From: Chloroflexota bacterium
Lineage (GTDB): Bacteria > Chloroflexota > Anaerolineae > Anaerolineales > JACQED01
Length of the DNA: 12,984 nt
Direction of reading: 5' to 3'
Assembly (NCBI GenBank): GCA_016200785.1
Contig: JACQED010000250.1
Span: forward strand, 1 to 12,984
A program made the translations under genes and the position numbers. Under the pieces are notes generated by a model. The model worked only from the letters and a program-made list of their open reading frames with translations, searched no databases and was not told the DNA's origin. Positions 6,178 through 12,984 of the stretch are shown here, one piece after another. Position 1 is the first letter of the stretch, and the number at the start of each line of letters is the position of its first letter.

Positions 6178-6942
6178 TTCGGTTTCCCGCCCCAGATAGG
6201 CCTCGATCACTCTAGGATTTGTTTGAATCTCGGCCGGGTTGCCTTCGGCGATCTTCTCGCCATAGTCGAGCACCGTGATGACTTCCGAGATATCCATCAC
6301 CACGCCCATGTGATGCTCGATCAACATGATGGTCAGGCCCAGTTCGTCGCGCAATCGGCGGATGAAGGCCGTCATCTCTCCCGTCTCGCGCGGGTTCATG
6401 CCGGCGGTGGGCTCGTCCAGCATGAGCAGTTTGGGCCGGCTGGCAAGCGCACGGGCGACCTCCAGCCGCCTCTGGTCGCCGTAGGCCAGGTTCTTGGCAA
6501 GATGGTCGCCCTTGCCGGTCAGGCCCACGAAGTTCAGCAAACGCCGCGCTTCCTCCACCGCCTCCTTCTCTTCGCGCCGATTCCGGGGCGTGTTGAAGAT
6601 TGCGTCGATCATGCCCGACTTGAGCCGCGAGTGCTGGCCGACCAGGATGTTTTCCAACGCCGTCAAGTTGGCGAACAGGCGGATGTTCTGATAGGTGCGG
6701 GCAACGCCCAGGCGCGTGATCTGATCGGCCGAGAATCGTTCGACGCGATGGCCGTCAAAGAGAATCTCGCCCTCTTCCGGCGAATAGAAGCCGGTGACGC
6801 AGTTGAAAAACGTCGTCTTGCCGGCGCCGTTCGGGCCGATGACGCTGTGAATCGACTTTTCGGCGATTTCCAGGTCCAGCGTATCTACGGCGGTCAGACC
6901 GCCGAAACGTTTGGTGACTTTGCGGGCAGTTAGGATTGCCAT
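6166..6942 (-). CDS. livG: Branched-chain amino acid ABC transporter ATPase LivG
   Basis: The 258-residue ATPase partners LivF under the LivHM permease. Walker A GPNGAGKTT is at 36-44, the Q-loop at YQNIRLF (Q85), the signature LAYGDQRRLE at 152-161 (the LivG form without LSGGQ), Walker B LLMLDEPTAG at 172-181, and the switch His210 in LIEHH. The Rossmann-like core and the extended insert with RNRREEKEA are typical of LivG. It starts 12 nt after livM, with GAGAGG upstream of the ATG. The final residues EAVA and the TAG are encoded by repeat units of the adjoining cassette, so the native C-terminus has probably been changed slightly. Transcribed with livKHM. Confidence 0.97.
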   Translation of the reverse strand: MAILTARKVTKRFGGLTAVDTLDLEIAEKSIHSVIGPNGAGKTTFFNCVTGFYSPEEGEILFDGHRVERFSADQITRLGVARTYQNIRLFANLTALENILVGQHSRLKSGMIDAIFNTPRNRREEKEAVEEARRLLNFVGLTGKGDHLAKNLAYGDQRRLEVARALASRPKLLMLDEPTAGMNPRETGEMTAFIRRLRDELGLTIMLIEHHMGVVMDISEVITVLDYGEKIAEGNPAEIQTNPRVIEAYLGRETEAVA

Positions 6943-6954
6943 GCAACGGACCTC

Positions 6955-8655
6955 TCAGGGAGCGGGCGCCGACGACGGCACGGGTTCGACAACGGCCTCT
7001 TCTTCGTGAAATTCGCGCCGGTGCGTGGCCTCGGGCCAAAAGCCCTCGGGCCGGGTGAGCATCATCACGATCAACAGTGCGCCGTACATCAACAGCCGGT
7101 ACTCGGAAAACTCGCGCAGGAGCTCGGGCAAGCCCACCAGCACCAGCGCGCCGACGAACACACCCGGCAGACTGCCCATGCCACCGACGATGATCAACGA
7201 CAGCACATTGATCGAATACAACAGGGTGAAACTATGCGGGTAGACCGTTGACAATTTCGCAGCGAAGATCGCGCCGGCCAGACCGGAGAAGGCCGCGCCG
7301 GTGGCAAAAGCCAGCAGTTTGGTCGTCACCAGATTCATGCCCATGGCCTGCGCGACGTCCTCGTCTTCGCGCATGGCCTTCCAGGCCCGGCCCACGCGCG
7401 AATCGCGCAGCCGCCATGAGATGAAGACGGCCAGCAGGCAACCGGCGAAAATCAGATAGTAGAGCGACTGAGGCGTTTCCATCACCAGGCTGCCCAGGGT
7501 CGGTTTGCCAACCAGCACGATGCCGAGCGAGCCGCCTTCGTACGGTTTGAGAAAGTCGGAAATCGCCAGGATACGGATGATCTCGCCGAAGCCCAGGGTG
7601 ACGATCGCCAGGTAATCGCCGCGCATTTTGAGCACGGGGATGCCCAGGATAACACCCATCAGGACTGAGGCGCCTACGGCGACGGGCAACGCCTCCCAAA
7701 AAGTCCACTGGAAATTCGTCGCGATTTCGCCGCCGGTCGTGGTCATGACCCCCATGACATACGCGCCGATGGCGAAGAAAGCCACGTAACCCAGGTCCAG
7801 CAGGCCGGCGAACCCGACCACGATGTTCAACCCCAGGCCCGCCAGGATGAACAAACCTACTTGGTTGGACACATCGCTGAGATAGGGCCCGGCGACCTGA
7901 GGCCAGACGAGGAGCATCGCAAAGGCCAACGCCAGGCTTCCCCACCGCACGGCCCGCTGCCCGGACGGCGGCAAGGCGCGAACGCGTCGCTGGAGATTAT
8001 TCCCCTGCGCCGCCCACAGATAGCTCACCGCCGCCACGACAGTGAACACCACGATCGCGCCGGCGACCGAAAGGCCCTTTTGACCTTTGCTACCGAACAT
8101 CCAGGCGACGGCTTTGGAGACCTCCGGAAACGGCGCCAGCGTCACGCGCAACAAATCCTGGAGCAGTCCGATCAGCCCGACCAGAAGCAACCCGGCGATC
8201 ACCGCGCCGCGAACGCGCGGGGGGAGCCAATGGATGATTCCGGCGACGACGCCGATAACCAGGCCGAGGGCGAGCAGGATCAAGACGCCGGTGCCTGTGT
8301 CTTGTCCAAAGGTCAGTATCTTGTAAAGAACCGGGGAGGCATTGATCAGCACCGGGCGCAAGTTCACCGCTTTGCCGATCAGCAGCAGCACGACCAACAT
8401 GGCGCTGGTAAGCAGCCCGGCCAGCGCCCCACTGGCCACACCCACGAGCCGTTGGCTGCCGGCCGTGCGGCTGGCGGTGATATACCCGACGAGCAGCACG
8501 GTAAGCACCAACAACGTCTGGCCCATCGAGATCACGCCGGCGACGATATCTCGTTCGCCGAAGACTTCGACCATCCCGACCAGGGCTACCAGCACGGCGA
8601 TCACCCCGCCAATCAAGCCGAGGCGAATCGCGCCCAACCAGTTAGATTTCGCCAT
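6955..8655 (-). CDS. livM: Branched-chain amino acid ABC transporter permease LivM, N-terminally extended
   Basis: The 566-residue inner-membrane protein has its canonical LivM core in the C-terminal part, from about residue 235. The core includes GLNIVVGFAGLLDLGYVAFFAIGAYV, the cytoplasmic coupling stretch WKAMREDEDVAQAMGMN, and the end LIIVGGMGSLPG...LTRPEGFWP. The first about 215 residues form an additional module with six likely membrane segments (about 10-32, 38-60, 70-94, 122-143, 150-165, 195-213), followed by a short basic linker. E. coli LivM is about 425 residues with a much shorter extension. The start was set at ATG 8655, which has GGAGG about 10 nt upstream; an in-frame start at 8706 lies in a repeat. 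With LivH it forms the translocation channel. Confidence 0.95.
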   Translation of the reverse strand: MAKSNWLGAIRLGLIGGVIAVLVALVGMVEVFGERDIVAGVISMGQTLLVLTVLLVGYITASRTAGSQRLVGVASGALAGLLTSAMLVVLLLIGKAVNLRPVLINASPVLYKILTFGQDTGTGVLILLALGLVIGVVAGIIHWLPPRVRGAVIAGLLLVGLIGLLQDLLRVTLAPFPEVSKAVAWMFGSKGQKGLSVAGAIVVFTVVAAVSYLWAAQGNNLQRRVRALPPSGQRAVRWGSLALAFAMLLVWPQVAGPYLSDVSNQVGLFILAGLGLNIVVGFAGLLDLGYVAFFAIGAYVMGVMTTTGGEIATNFQWTFWEALPVAVGASVLMGVILGIPVLKMRGDYLAIVTLGFGEIIRILAISDFLKPYEGGSLGIVLVGKPTLGSLVMETPQSLYYLIFAGCLLAVFISWRLRDSRVGRAWKAMREDEDVAQAMGMNLVTTKLLAFATGAAFSGLAGAIFAAKLSTVYPHSFTLLYSINVLSLIIVGGMGSLPGVFVGALVLVGLPELLREFSEYRLLMYGALLIVMMLTRPEGFWPEATHRREFHEEEAVVEPVPSSAPAP

Positions 8656-8673
8656 GAGGGTCTGCCTCCGCAG

Positions 8674-8737
8674 GGCGTAAAACGTAATACAGAGCTGAGG
8701 CCTCACGTCTTACGTTTTACGTTTCACACGTTACGCC
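8674..8737. repeat. Stutter inverted repeat 5 (7-nt period) between livH and livM
   Basis: GTAAAACGTAA (8677-8687) is the exact reverse complement of TTACGTTTTAC (8710-8720), and the outer GGCGTAA (8674-8680) of TTACGCC (8731-8737). Both arms step in 7-nt units around TAAAACG, and the centre holds the palindrome TGAGGCCTCA (8696-8705). The element fills the livH-livM gap, and the livH TAA stop (8731-8733 on the minus strand) lies in its right end. Confidence 0.85.
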
Positions 8738-9795
8738 TTCGCCCTCGCCAGCCTCTCGCCCAGAATGCCCGTCGGACGGAAGACCAGGACCAGCACGAGC
8801 ATGGTGAAGGCGATCACATCTTTCAGTTGATAAGGAGCAGGCACCTTCAATCCATCGAGGAACAGGGTCGGCCCGACGGACTCGAACAGACCCAGAAACA
8901 CTCCGCCCAGCATCGCGCCCGGGACATTGCCAATGCCGCCCAACACCGCCGCCGTGAAGGCCTTGATTCCGGGTATGAAACCCATGAAGAACTGCGCCTG
9001 CCGGAACATCAGCGAGTAGAGCACACCGGCCGCTCCCGCCAGCGCTGCGCCCAGGACGAAGGTGCGGACGATAATCGCGTCCACGTCAATGCCCATCAGA
9101 GCCGCCACATCTTTGTCTTCCGACACGGCCCGCATAGCCTTGCCGGTCTTGGTGCGCTGGACAAAGGAATACAGCCCGAACATCAAGAGCGCCGCCGCCA
9201 CGATGACCAGCACCTGAATTCTCTGGATGACGAAATTCGCGCCCAGGGTCCAAGTGCCGCCGAGAATCGCCACTGTCGGATAAGTCTTGAACTGGGAGCC
9301 AAACAAACCCCGGACGGTGTACTGCAGAAAGAAGGACGCGCCGATAGCCGTGATGAGCGGCACCAGGCGGGGGGCCCGCCGCAGCGGGCGGTAGGCAATG
9401 CGTTCCAGCAACACGGCCACGCCGACCGAGGTGAGTATCGCCACCGCGAAAATCACCAGCAACCCCACCACCGGATTGCTATCCAGGAATTTCGACCGGC
9501 TCAGCGCGCTAGCCACAAAAAAGCCGGCGTAGGCACCGCTCATGAAGACTTCGCTGTGAGCGAAATTGATCATGCGCAGAATGCCATAGACCAGCGTATA
9601 ACCCAGCGCGATCAATGCGTAGATGCTTCCCTGCGCCAGGCCGAAAATGATGAAATCAAACCACTGCCGAGTCGTGTAGTGGCCGGCGCGCAGCGTGGCG
9701 AACGAGCCGACGACGATCAGGGCGATGATTGGCGCGCCAACCACGTACAGCGACAAATCCGAGACATTGAATCGTTCGAGTGCGCGTCGCAGCAT
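8731..9795 (-). CDS. livH: Branched-chain amino acid ABC transporter permease LivH
   Basis: The 354-residue inner-membrane permease has the LivH hallmark GLAQGSIYALIALGYTLVYGILRMINFAHSEVFMSGAYAGFF near residues 52-92. The middle stretch LERIAYRPLRRAPRLVPLITAIG is next, then the coupling loop TKTGKAMRAVSEDKDVAALMGID, and the closing AAVLGGIGNVPGAMLGGVFLG. About eight or nine hydrophobic segments are visible. It is longer than E. coli LivH (about 308 residues) by an N-terminal segment with one extra hydrophobic stretch. The start at ATG 9795 has GAGG about 7 nt upstream. It pairs with LivM to form the channel for the substrate delivered by LivK. The stop codon lies in the following repeat. Confidence 0.96.
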   Translation of the reverse strand: MLRRALERFNVSDLSLYVVGAPIIALIVVGSFATLRAGHYTTRQWFDFIIFGLAQGSIYALIALGYTLVYGILRMINFAHSEVFMSGAYAGFFVASALSRSKFLDSNPVVGLLVIFAVAILTSVGVAVLLERIAYRPLRRAPRLVPLITAIGASFFLQYTVRGLFGSQFKTYPTVAILGGTWTLGANFVIQRIQVLVIVAAALLMFGLYSFVQRTKTGKAMRAVSEDKDVAALMGIDVDAIIVRTFVLGAALAGAAGVLYSLMFRQAQFFMGFIPGIKAFTAAVLGGIGNVPGAMLGGVFLGLFESVGPTLFLDGLKVPAPYQLKDVIAFTMLVLVLVFRPTGILGERLARAKA

Positions 9796-9827
9796 GGGGG
9801 CCTCGTTATAGATGTGACCGGAGGGGT

Positions 9828-9866
9828 AGGATGAGCCGGACGCACCGGTCTCGCCCGGCTCATCCT
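9828..9866 (-). other. Hairpin A between livK and livH (12-bp perfect stem)
   Basis: AGGATGAGCCGG (9828-9839) pairs exactly with CCGGCTCATCCT (9855-9866) around a 15-nt loop. It lies in the 120-nt gap between livK and livH. Such hairpins after a binding-protein gene often stabilise its mRNA or reduce read-through into the permease genes. No T-tract follows on the minus strand, so an intrinsic terminator is not shown. Confidence 0.6.
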
Positions 9867-9872
9867 CTAGGA

Positions 9873-9889
9873 GCAGCCCGGTGGGCTGC
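9873..9889 (-). other. Hairpin B between livK and livH (7-bp stem, 3-nt loop)
   Basis: GCAGCCC (9873-9879) pairs with GGGCTGC (9883-9889) across a 3-nt loop, directly after the livK stop on the minus strand and 6 nt before hairpin A. Together the two form a compact structured spacer. It may block 3' exonucleases and keep livK mRNA more abundant than that of the permease genes; this is inference. Confidence 0.6.
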
Positions 9890-9915
9890 CCGTCGTGAAA
9901 ATCGTCAAGACCAGA

Positions 9916-11250
9916 CTACGGCTGGCCGGGTTTCCAGAACACGTTCGGCGGCCACTTGCCGTCCTTGATTTCGGCGTCGGTCAACTGGAAGATGGCCAAC
10001 GCTTCGCCGGTGGCGCAGTCGCCGTTCTTATCGCAGGTCAGTTTACCGGTCAGTCCCTCGAAGCCCTTGGTGGCGTACATGGCGTCACGCAGGGCCTGGC
10101 GGCCGATGTGGACGGTGCCGTCCGCATCCACCACCGCCACCTTCTCGATCGCGGCGAAGATGATGTTGGTGGCGTCATAGGCGTGCGCGTGGAAACCGCT
10201 GACCGGCGCCTCGCCGTAGGCCGCCTTGTACTTGGCGACGAAGTCGTCGTAGGGCTTGCCGGCGACGAACGGGCCGGACAGGTACATGCCGTTGGCGCAC
10301 TCGCCCGCCGCCTCGGGGAAGGTGTCGATTGTCAAGCCGTCGGCGCCCATCATGACGGTCTTCTCCAGACCGGAGACTTCGCACTTCTGCGCGGCGATGA
10401 AGTCACCTTCCGGCTCGAAGATCGGGAAGTAGATGATCTGCGGCTTGCCGGTGGCGATCTTGGTCAGCACCGGCTTCATGTCGGTGTCGCCGACGTTGAC
10501 CGCTTCCTGGGTCGTGATCGTGCCGCCCAGTTGCTTGAAGACATCCGCGAACACCTGCTGCAGCGACTTGGCGTAGGGCGAACCGTCGTGGATCGTCGCG
10601 GCGGTCTTGAGGCCCAACTTGTTATAGGCGAACTCAGCCGCCACGCGGCCCTGGAACAGGTCGTTGTGCGCGGTGCGCAGGTAGCCGGGCCAGTGGTCGG
10701 GGTGATCGGGGTTGGTCAGGTCGGGGTTGGTGTTCGACGGCGAAATCATCACCATGCCGGCTTTGGAAATCAGCGGCATGGCGGCGCGCGCCTCGCTCGA
10801 GCAGGTCGTGCCGACGATGGCCACCACGGTCGGGTCAGCCGAAATCTTGGTGCCGGCCGCCTGCCCGCCTTCGGCATTGCACAGCGAGTCCTCGCCGGTC
10901 AGTTCGATCTTGTGGCCGAGAAGTTCGCCGCCCTTGTCGGCGATGGCGATCTCGACGCCGCGGTTGTTGTCGGTGCCCAGCGGCGCGGTCGCGCCGGAGA
11001 CGGTCTCGATCCACGCGATGTGGATAGGATCGCCGGGGGCGACATCAACGCAGCCGATAGCGTCGGTGCATTTGAAGGCCGCCGGGGCTTCGGTGGCCGC
11101 CGGGGCCGCGGTGGCCGCCGGGGCTGCGGTGGCCGCTGGGGCTTCCGTTGGCGGCGGGGGCGGGGCCGTCGTTGCGGCGCCACCGCAAGCCGTCAAAATA
11201 AGGGAGGCCATCACCATTAGCCCGAGCAGTGAAAAGGTGTGTTTCCTCAT
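9916..11250 (-). CDS. livK: Branched-chain amino acid ABC transporter substrate-binding lipoprotein LivK-like
   Basis: The 444-residue extracytoplasmic binding lipoprotein begins MRKHTFSLLGLMVMASLILTAC, with a lipobox LTAC and acylation Cys22. Next is an Ala/Pro/Thr linker (23-58) containing three AATxAP hexapeptides. The Peripla_BP_6-type domain starts near residue 66 with PIHIAWIETVSG and includes EDSLCNAEGGQAAGTKI, VVAIVGTTCSSEARAAMPLISKAG and MISPSNTNPDLT. These are typical of Leu/Ile/Val or amide-binding proteins. Substrate cannot be read from the sequence. The start at ATG 11250 has a strong GGAGGAGG just upstream; the frame stays open to 11355, but that longer form would bury the signal peptide. 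It is first in the livKHMG(F) transcript, with a promoter about 150 nt upstream. Confidence 0.95.
   Translation of the reverse strand: MRKHTFSLLGLMVMASLILTACGGAATTAPPPPPTEAPAATAAPAATAAPAATEAPAAFKCTDAIGCVDVAPGDPIHIAWIETVSGATAPLGTDNNRGVEIAIADKGGELLGHKIELTGEDSLCNAEGGQAAGTKISADPTVVAIVGTTCSSEARAAMPLISKAGMVMISPSNTNPDLTNPDHPDHWPGYLRTAHNDLFQGRVAAEFAYNKLGLKTAATIHDGSPYAKSLQQVFADVFKQLGGTITTQEAVNVGDTDMKPVLTKIATGKPQIIYFPIFEPEGDFIAAQKCEVSGLEKTVMMGADGLTIDTFPEAAGECANGMYLSGPFVAGKPYDDFVAKYKAAYGEAPVSGFHAHAYDATNIIFAAIEKVAVVDADGTVHIGRQALRDAMYATKGFEGLTGKLTCDKNGDCATGEALAIFQLTDAEIKDGKWPPNVFWKPGQP
11083..11136 (-). repeat. Three 18-bp tandem repeats coding for the AATxAP linker of LivK
   Basis: Residues 39-56 of LivK are AATAAP, AATAAP, AATEAP. 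At DNA level these are three near-identical 18-bp units. Such a repeat can expand or contract in frame and vary the spacer between the membrane anchor and the binding domain. Confidence 0.8.
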
Positions 11251-11257
11251 CTCGTTT

Positions 11258-11268
11258 TCCTCCTCCTT
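11258..11268 (-). promoter_or_regulatory. Strong ribosome binding site of livK
   Basis: The minus strand reads aaGGAGGAGGaaaacgag just before ATG 11250, a near-perfect Shine-Dalgarno match at suitable spacing. It fixes the livK start at 11250 rather than further upstream. Confidence 0.75.
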
Positions 11269-11406
11269 GTGAAGGAATCTAGAAGTTAACCAACCGATGG
11301 GCTTTGTCCAGAAATGAGCGAGAATCGTGCGAACACGCCTCCTAGTCTCCCTCACCTTTTCGATTGATTGTGGAGTCTGTCGGTGCTGTCTCCTGTAAGT
11401 GGGGGG

Positions 11407-11435
11407 ATTTTAGCACAGGCAAGATGACATAGCAA
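11407..11435 (-). promoter_or_regulatory. Sigma70-type promoter for the livKHMG operon
   Basis: On the minus strand, TTGCTA (11430-11435) and TAAAAT (11407-11412) are separated by exactly 17 nt. TGC directly precedes the -10, forming an extended -10 TGnTAAAAT. The -10 matches consensus at 5 of 6 positions. Transcription would begin near 11400, giving a leader of about 150 nt before livK ATG 11250. Confidence 0.6.
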
Positions 11436-11522
11436 GCGCGATTAGTTAACTCTTAGCCGGACGAGTCTCACTGGTTTCAGCCGCCAGGCTTCTTTTGAAC
11501 TCAGGATTGGGGACAGGATCGG

Positions 11523-11553
11523 GCCGCGCCGCCATAGCGCGGCTTTCAGCCGC
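11523..11553. other. Overlapping alternative hairpins in the livF2-livK gap
   Basis: GCCGCGC (11523-11529) pairs with GCGCGGC (11537-11543) around a 7-nt loop. The same GCGGC (11539-11543) can instead pair with GCCGC (11549-11553). The two stems exclude each other. It lies upstream of the livK promoter and downstream of livF2, so it could be part of the livF2 3' end. Whether it matters is unknown. Confidence 0.4.
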
Positions 11554-11565
11554 AACCCGAGGAGG

Positions 11566-11661
11566 GGACGCTGATCCACGTTGATGAACGCGGATGGGCT
11601 TCCAATCGGCGTGAACCAGCGTTCACACCTGCCCTTGCGGGCGGTGCAAGGGTCAGCGTCC
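11566..11661. repeat. Stutter inverted repeat 6 (about 10-nt period) with inner hairpins
   Basis: GGACGCTGA (11566-11574) is the exact reverse complement of TCAGCGTCC (11653-11661). The left side steps in 10-nt units (GGACGCTGAT, CCACGTTGAT, GAACGCGGAT). Inside are two perfect hairpins: GTGAAC/GTTCAC (11611-11626) and CCCTTGC/GCAAGGG (11632-11652). Its build resembles the other gap elements but with a longer period and an extra insert. Confidence 0.6.
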
Positions 11662-11863
11662 TAGGAATCCTGGCGGCCGGCGTATTTTTCACAGGGTAAT
11701 ACTATATGGAGCGGCGGCGTGCGCGATTTCGGTGCAGGTCGTTGTCGCGCGGGGCAGGTTTGCGCGAAGGAGATCGGTTTGTGCGTGGCGGCTATGAGGA
11801 TCTCAGGAACGCCGAGGGTGCCGGCCGGAGCACCGGGGAGGGTTGCCCGAGCAGGCGGCCCAG

Positions 11864-12571
11864 TTACGTTATGCCGAGGTAGACGTGCTGCACCATTTCG
11901 TTCTGGCGCAGGTTCTCGGCGGTATCGCTGAGGATGATGTGGCCGGTCTGCAGAACGTAGCCCCGACTGGCGACCTGCAAGGCCATGCGCGCGTTTTGCT
12001 CTACCAACAGAATGGTCGTGCCGGCGTTGTGCAATTGCTTGATCGTGTCGAAGATGCTTTCGACGAGGATGGGCGAGAGGCCCATCGAAGGCTCGTCGAG
12101 CAATAGCACGCGGGGATGAGCCATCAGTGCGCGGCCAATCGCCAGCATCTGCTGCTCGCCGCCGGAAAGCGTGCCGCCCTTTTGCTTCACGCGCTCTTTC
12201 AGGCGCGGGAAGGTGGTGAAGACGCGGTCCAGATCCGCCTGGATGCTTCCCTTGTCGTTCCGGCTAAAGGCGCCCATTTCCAAGTTTTCCATCACGGTCA
12301 TGCGCGGAAAGATCAATCGGCCTTCAGGCGACTGCGACACGCCTCTGGCAGTGATCATGTGAGCCGGAAGCTTGGTCAGTTCTTCGCCGCCGAGTTTGAT
12401 CGAGCCGGAGCGCGGCCGAATGAGTCCCTGAACGGTGCGCAGGGTCGTGGTCTTGCCCGCCCCGTTTGACCCGATGAGCGTGACGATCTCGCCGTCGTTC
12501 ACCGTGAGCGAGAGGCCTTTGAGGGCGTGGATGTTGCCGTAGTACGTGTGGACGTCTTTAAGTTCTAGCAT
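11864..12571 (-). CDS. livF: Branched-chain amino acid ABC transporter ATPase LivF, second copy
   Basis: The 235-residue ATPase has Walker A GSNGAGKTT (34-42), signature LSGGEQQM (135-142), Walker B with DEPS at 159-162, and VEQN at 190-193. It is colinear with the LivF at 4909-5622 and clearly a paralogue. It retains the canonical AIGRALM after the signature. Its ATG overlaps the stop of the preceding livG copy by one base (TGATG), so the two are translationally coupled. It probably ends a separate liv operon whose permeases lie beyond the window, or supplies alternative ATPases for the livKHM system downstream. Confidence 0.95.
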   Translation of the reverse strand: MLELKDVHTYYGNIHALKGLSLTVNDGEIVTLIGSNGAGKTTTLRTVQGLIRPRSGSIKLGGEELTKLPAHMITARGVSQSPEGRLIFPRMTVMENLEMGAFSRNDKGSIQADLDRVFTTFPRLKERVKQKGGTLSGGEQQMLAIGRALMAHPRVLLLDEPSMGLSPILVESIFDTIKQLHNAGTTILLVEQNARMALQVASRGYVLQTGHIILSDTAENLRQNEMVQHVYLGIT

Positions 12572-12984
12572 CAGGCCGTTGTACCCTTCCCCAGGTAAGC
12601 TTCGATGACCAGCGGGTTCCGCTGAACTTCGGCGGGAGTGCCCTCGGCGATCTTCTCGCCGTGATCCAGCACCGTCACCCGGTCTGAGATGCCCATCACC
12701 ACGCGCATGTCGTGCTCGATCAGCAGGATGGTCAGGTCGCGCTCGCGCCGCAACTTATGAATGAAGGCGGTGAGATCGGCGGTTTCGGCGGGATTCATCC
12801 CCGCGGTCGGCTCGTCCAACAGCAGGAGTTTGGGATTGGTGGCGAGGGCGCGAGCGATCTCCAGCCGTCTCTGCATGCCGTAGGGCAGATTCTTGGCGGT
12901 CGTAGCGGCCTCAGCCCGCCCCAACCCCACATAGTCTAACAGTTCGAGCGCCTTTTCGTGCGCCTGTTTTTCGTCCTGCACGAC
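12571..12984 (-). CDS. livG: Branched-chain amino acid ABC transporter ATPase LivG, second copy (5' end missing)
   Basis: The visible 137 residues are the C-terminal half of a LivG ATPase. The frame stays open to the window edge, so the N-terminus with Walker A is outside. The signature NLPYGMQRRLEIARALA, Walker B LLLLDEPTAGMNP, switch His in LLIEHDM and the LivG end VIEAYLGKG are all present. It resembles LivG at 6166-6942 (ENIL-helix region not visible here). It overlaps livF2 by one base. Confidence 0.93.
   Translation of the reverse strand, partial: VVQDEKQAHEKALELLDYVGLGRAEAATTAKNLPYGMQRRLEIARALATNPKLLLLDEPTAGMNPAETADLTAFIHKLRRERDLTILLIEHDMRVVMGISDRVTVLDHGEKIAEGTPAEVQRNPLVIEAYLGKGTTA

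Larger units (their letters stand above)
11251..11863. other. 613-bp non-coding gap between livF2 and livK
   Basis: No credible gene is seen on either strand; the few short ORFs lack protein features. On the livK side it holds a promoter-like pair near 11407-11435 and a leader of about 150 nt. In the middle are a GC hairpin (11523-11543) and a 10-nt-period inverted repeat (11566-11661). The stretch 11662-11863 shows only a weak imperfect hairpin (GGTGC...GCACC, about 11818-11835) after the livF2 stop and no T-run. GTTAAC palindromes occur at 11285-11290 and 11445-11450; no regulator can be assigned to them. Confidence 0.6.

Noticed and set aside
7861..9834. 657-codon plus-strand open frame
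   Set aside because: Antisense to livM and livH, which are certain. The product is rich in His, Gln, Arg and Asp, as expected from the reverse of membrane-protein codons.
11251..11355. N-terminal extension of LivK in the same frame
   Set aside because: It would place 35 charged residues before the lipoprotein signal peptide and ignore the strong ribosome binding site before ATG 11250.
11690..11712. Promoter-like AT-rich string on the plus strand (taatactatatgg)
   Set aside because: It would fire away from all genes, antisense into livF2, and lacks a good -35 at proper spacing.

Overview
The window is GC-rich, and the branched-chain amino acid binding lipoprotein has an Ala/Pro/Thr linker of a kind common in Chloroflexota. 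I therefore infer a Chloroflexota (Anaerolineae-like) bacterium. This rests on sequence style, not on a marker gene. I see no rRNA, tRNA, CRISPR array or transposase.

Left part (1-3800), a polyphosphate-flavoured group. It opens with the last 60 codons of a protein that looks like the C-terminal domain of a Ppx/GppA exopolyphosphatase. Two tandem thymidylate-kinase-like P-loop proteins follow, 2 nt apart. The second has Arg in place of the Walker A Lys and ends in a polybasic tail. On the opposite strand, converging on them, is a 601-residue protein joining a Ppx/GppA-type HD-like domain to a CHAD domain, a domain linked to polyphosphate binding. The grouping suggests that the two kinase paralogues serve phosphate or polyphosphate metabolism rather than housekeeping dTTP supply; this is inference.

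Right part (3869-12984), minus strand, read right to left. It begins with livG2 (cut by the window edge) and livF2, then a 613-bp gap with a good promoter. Next come livK (binding lipoprotein), livH and livM (permeases), livG1, a small four-helix-bundle (S23/IVP-like) gene, livF1, and an ornithine cyclodeaminase/mu-crystallin family dehydrogenase. The set encodes a complete branched-chain (hydrophobic) amino acid ABC importer with a second, paralogous ATPase pair upstream and a probable amino/imino-acid enzyme downstream.

The most unusual feature is a set of short-period 'stutter' inverted repeats in the gaps. Each is built of 7- or 8-nt units (one is 10-nt), with the left arm matching the reverse complement of the right arm in phase. 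One such pair of arms encloses the four-helix-bundle gene, which sits as a roughly 550-bp cassette inside the liv operon between livG1 and livF1. Repeat units supply the stop codons of livG1, livH and the four-helix gene, and lie over possible start codons. This could be a mobile cassette with non-autonomous relatives; that is a hypothesis from sequence layout only.
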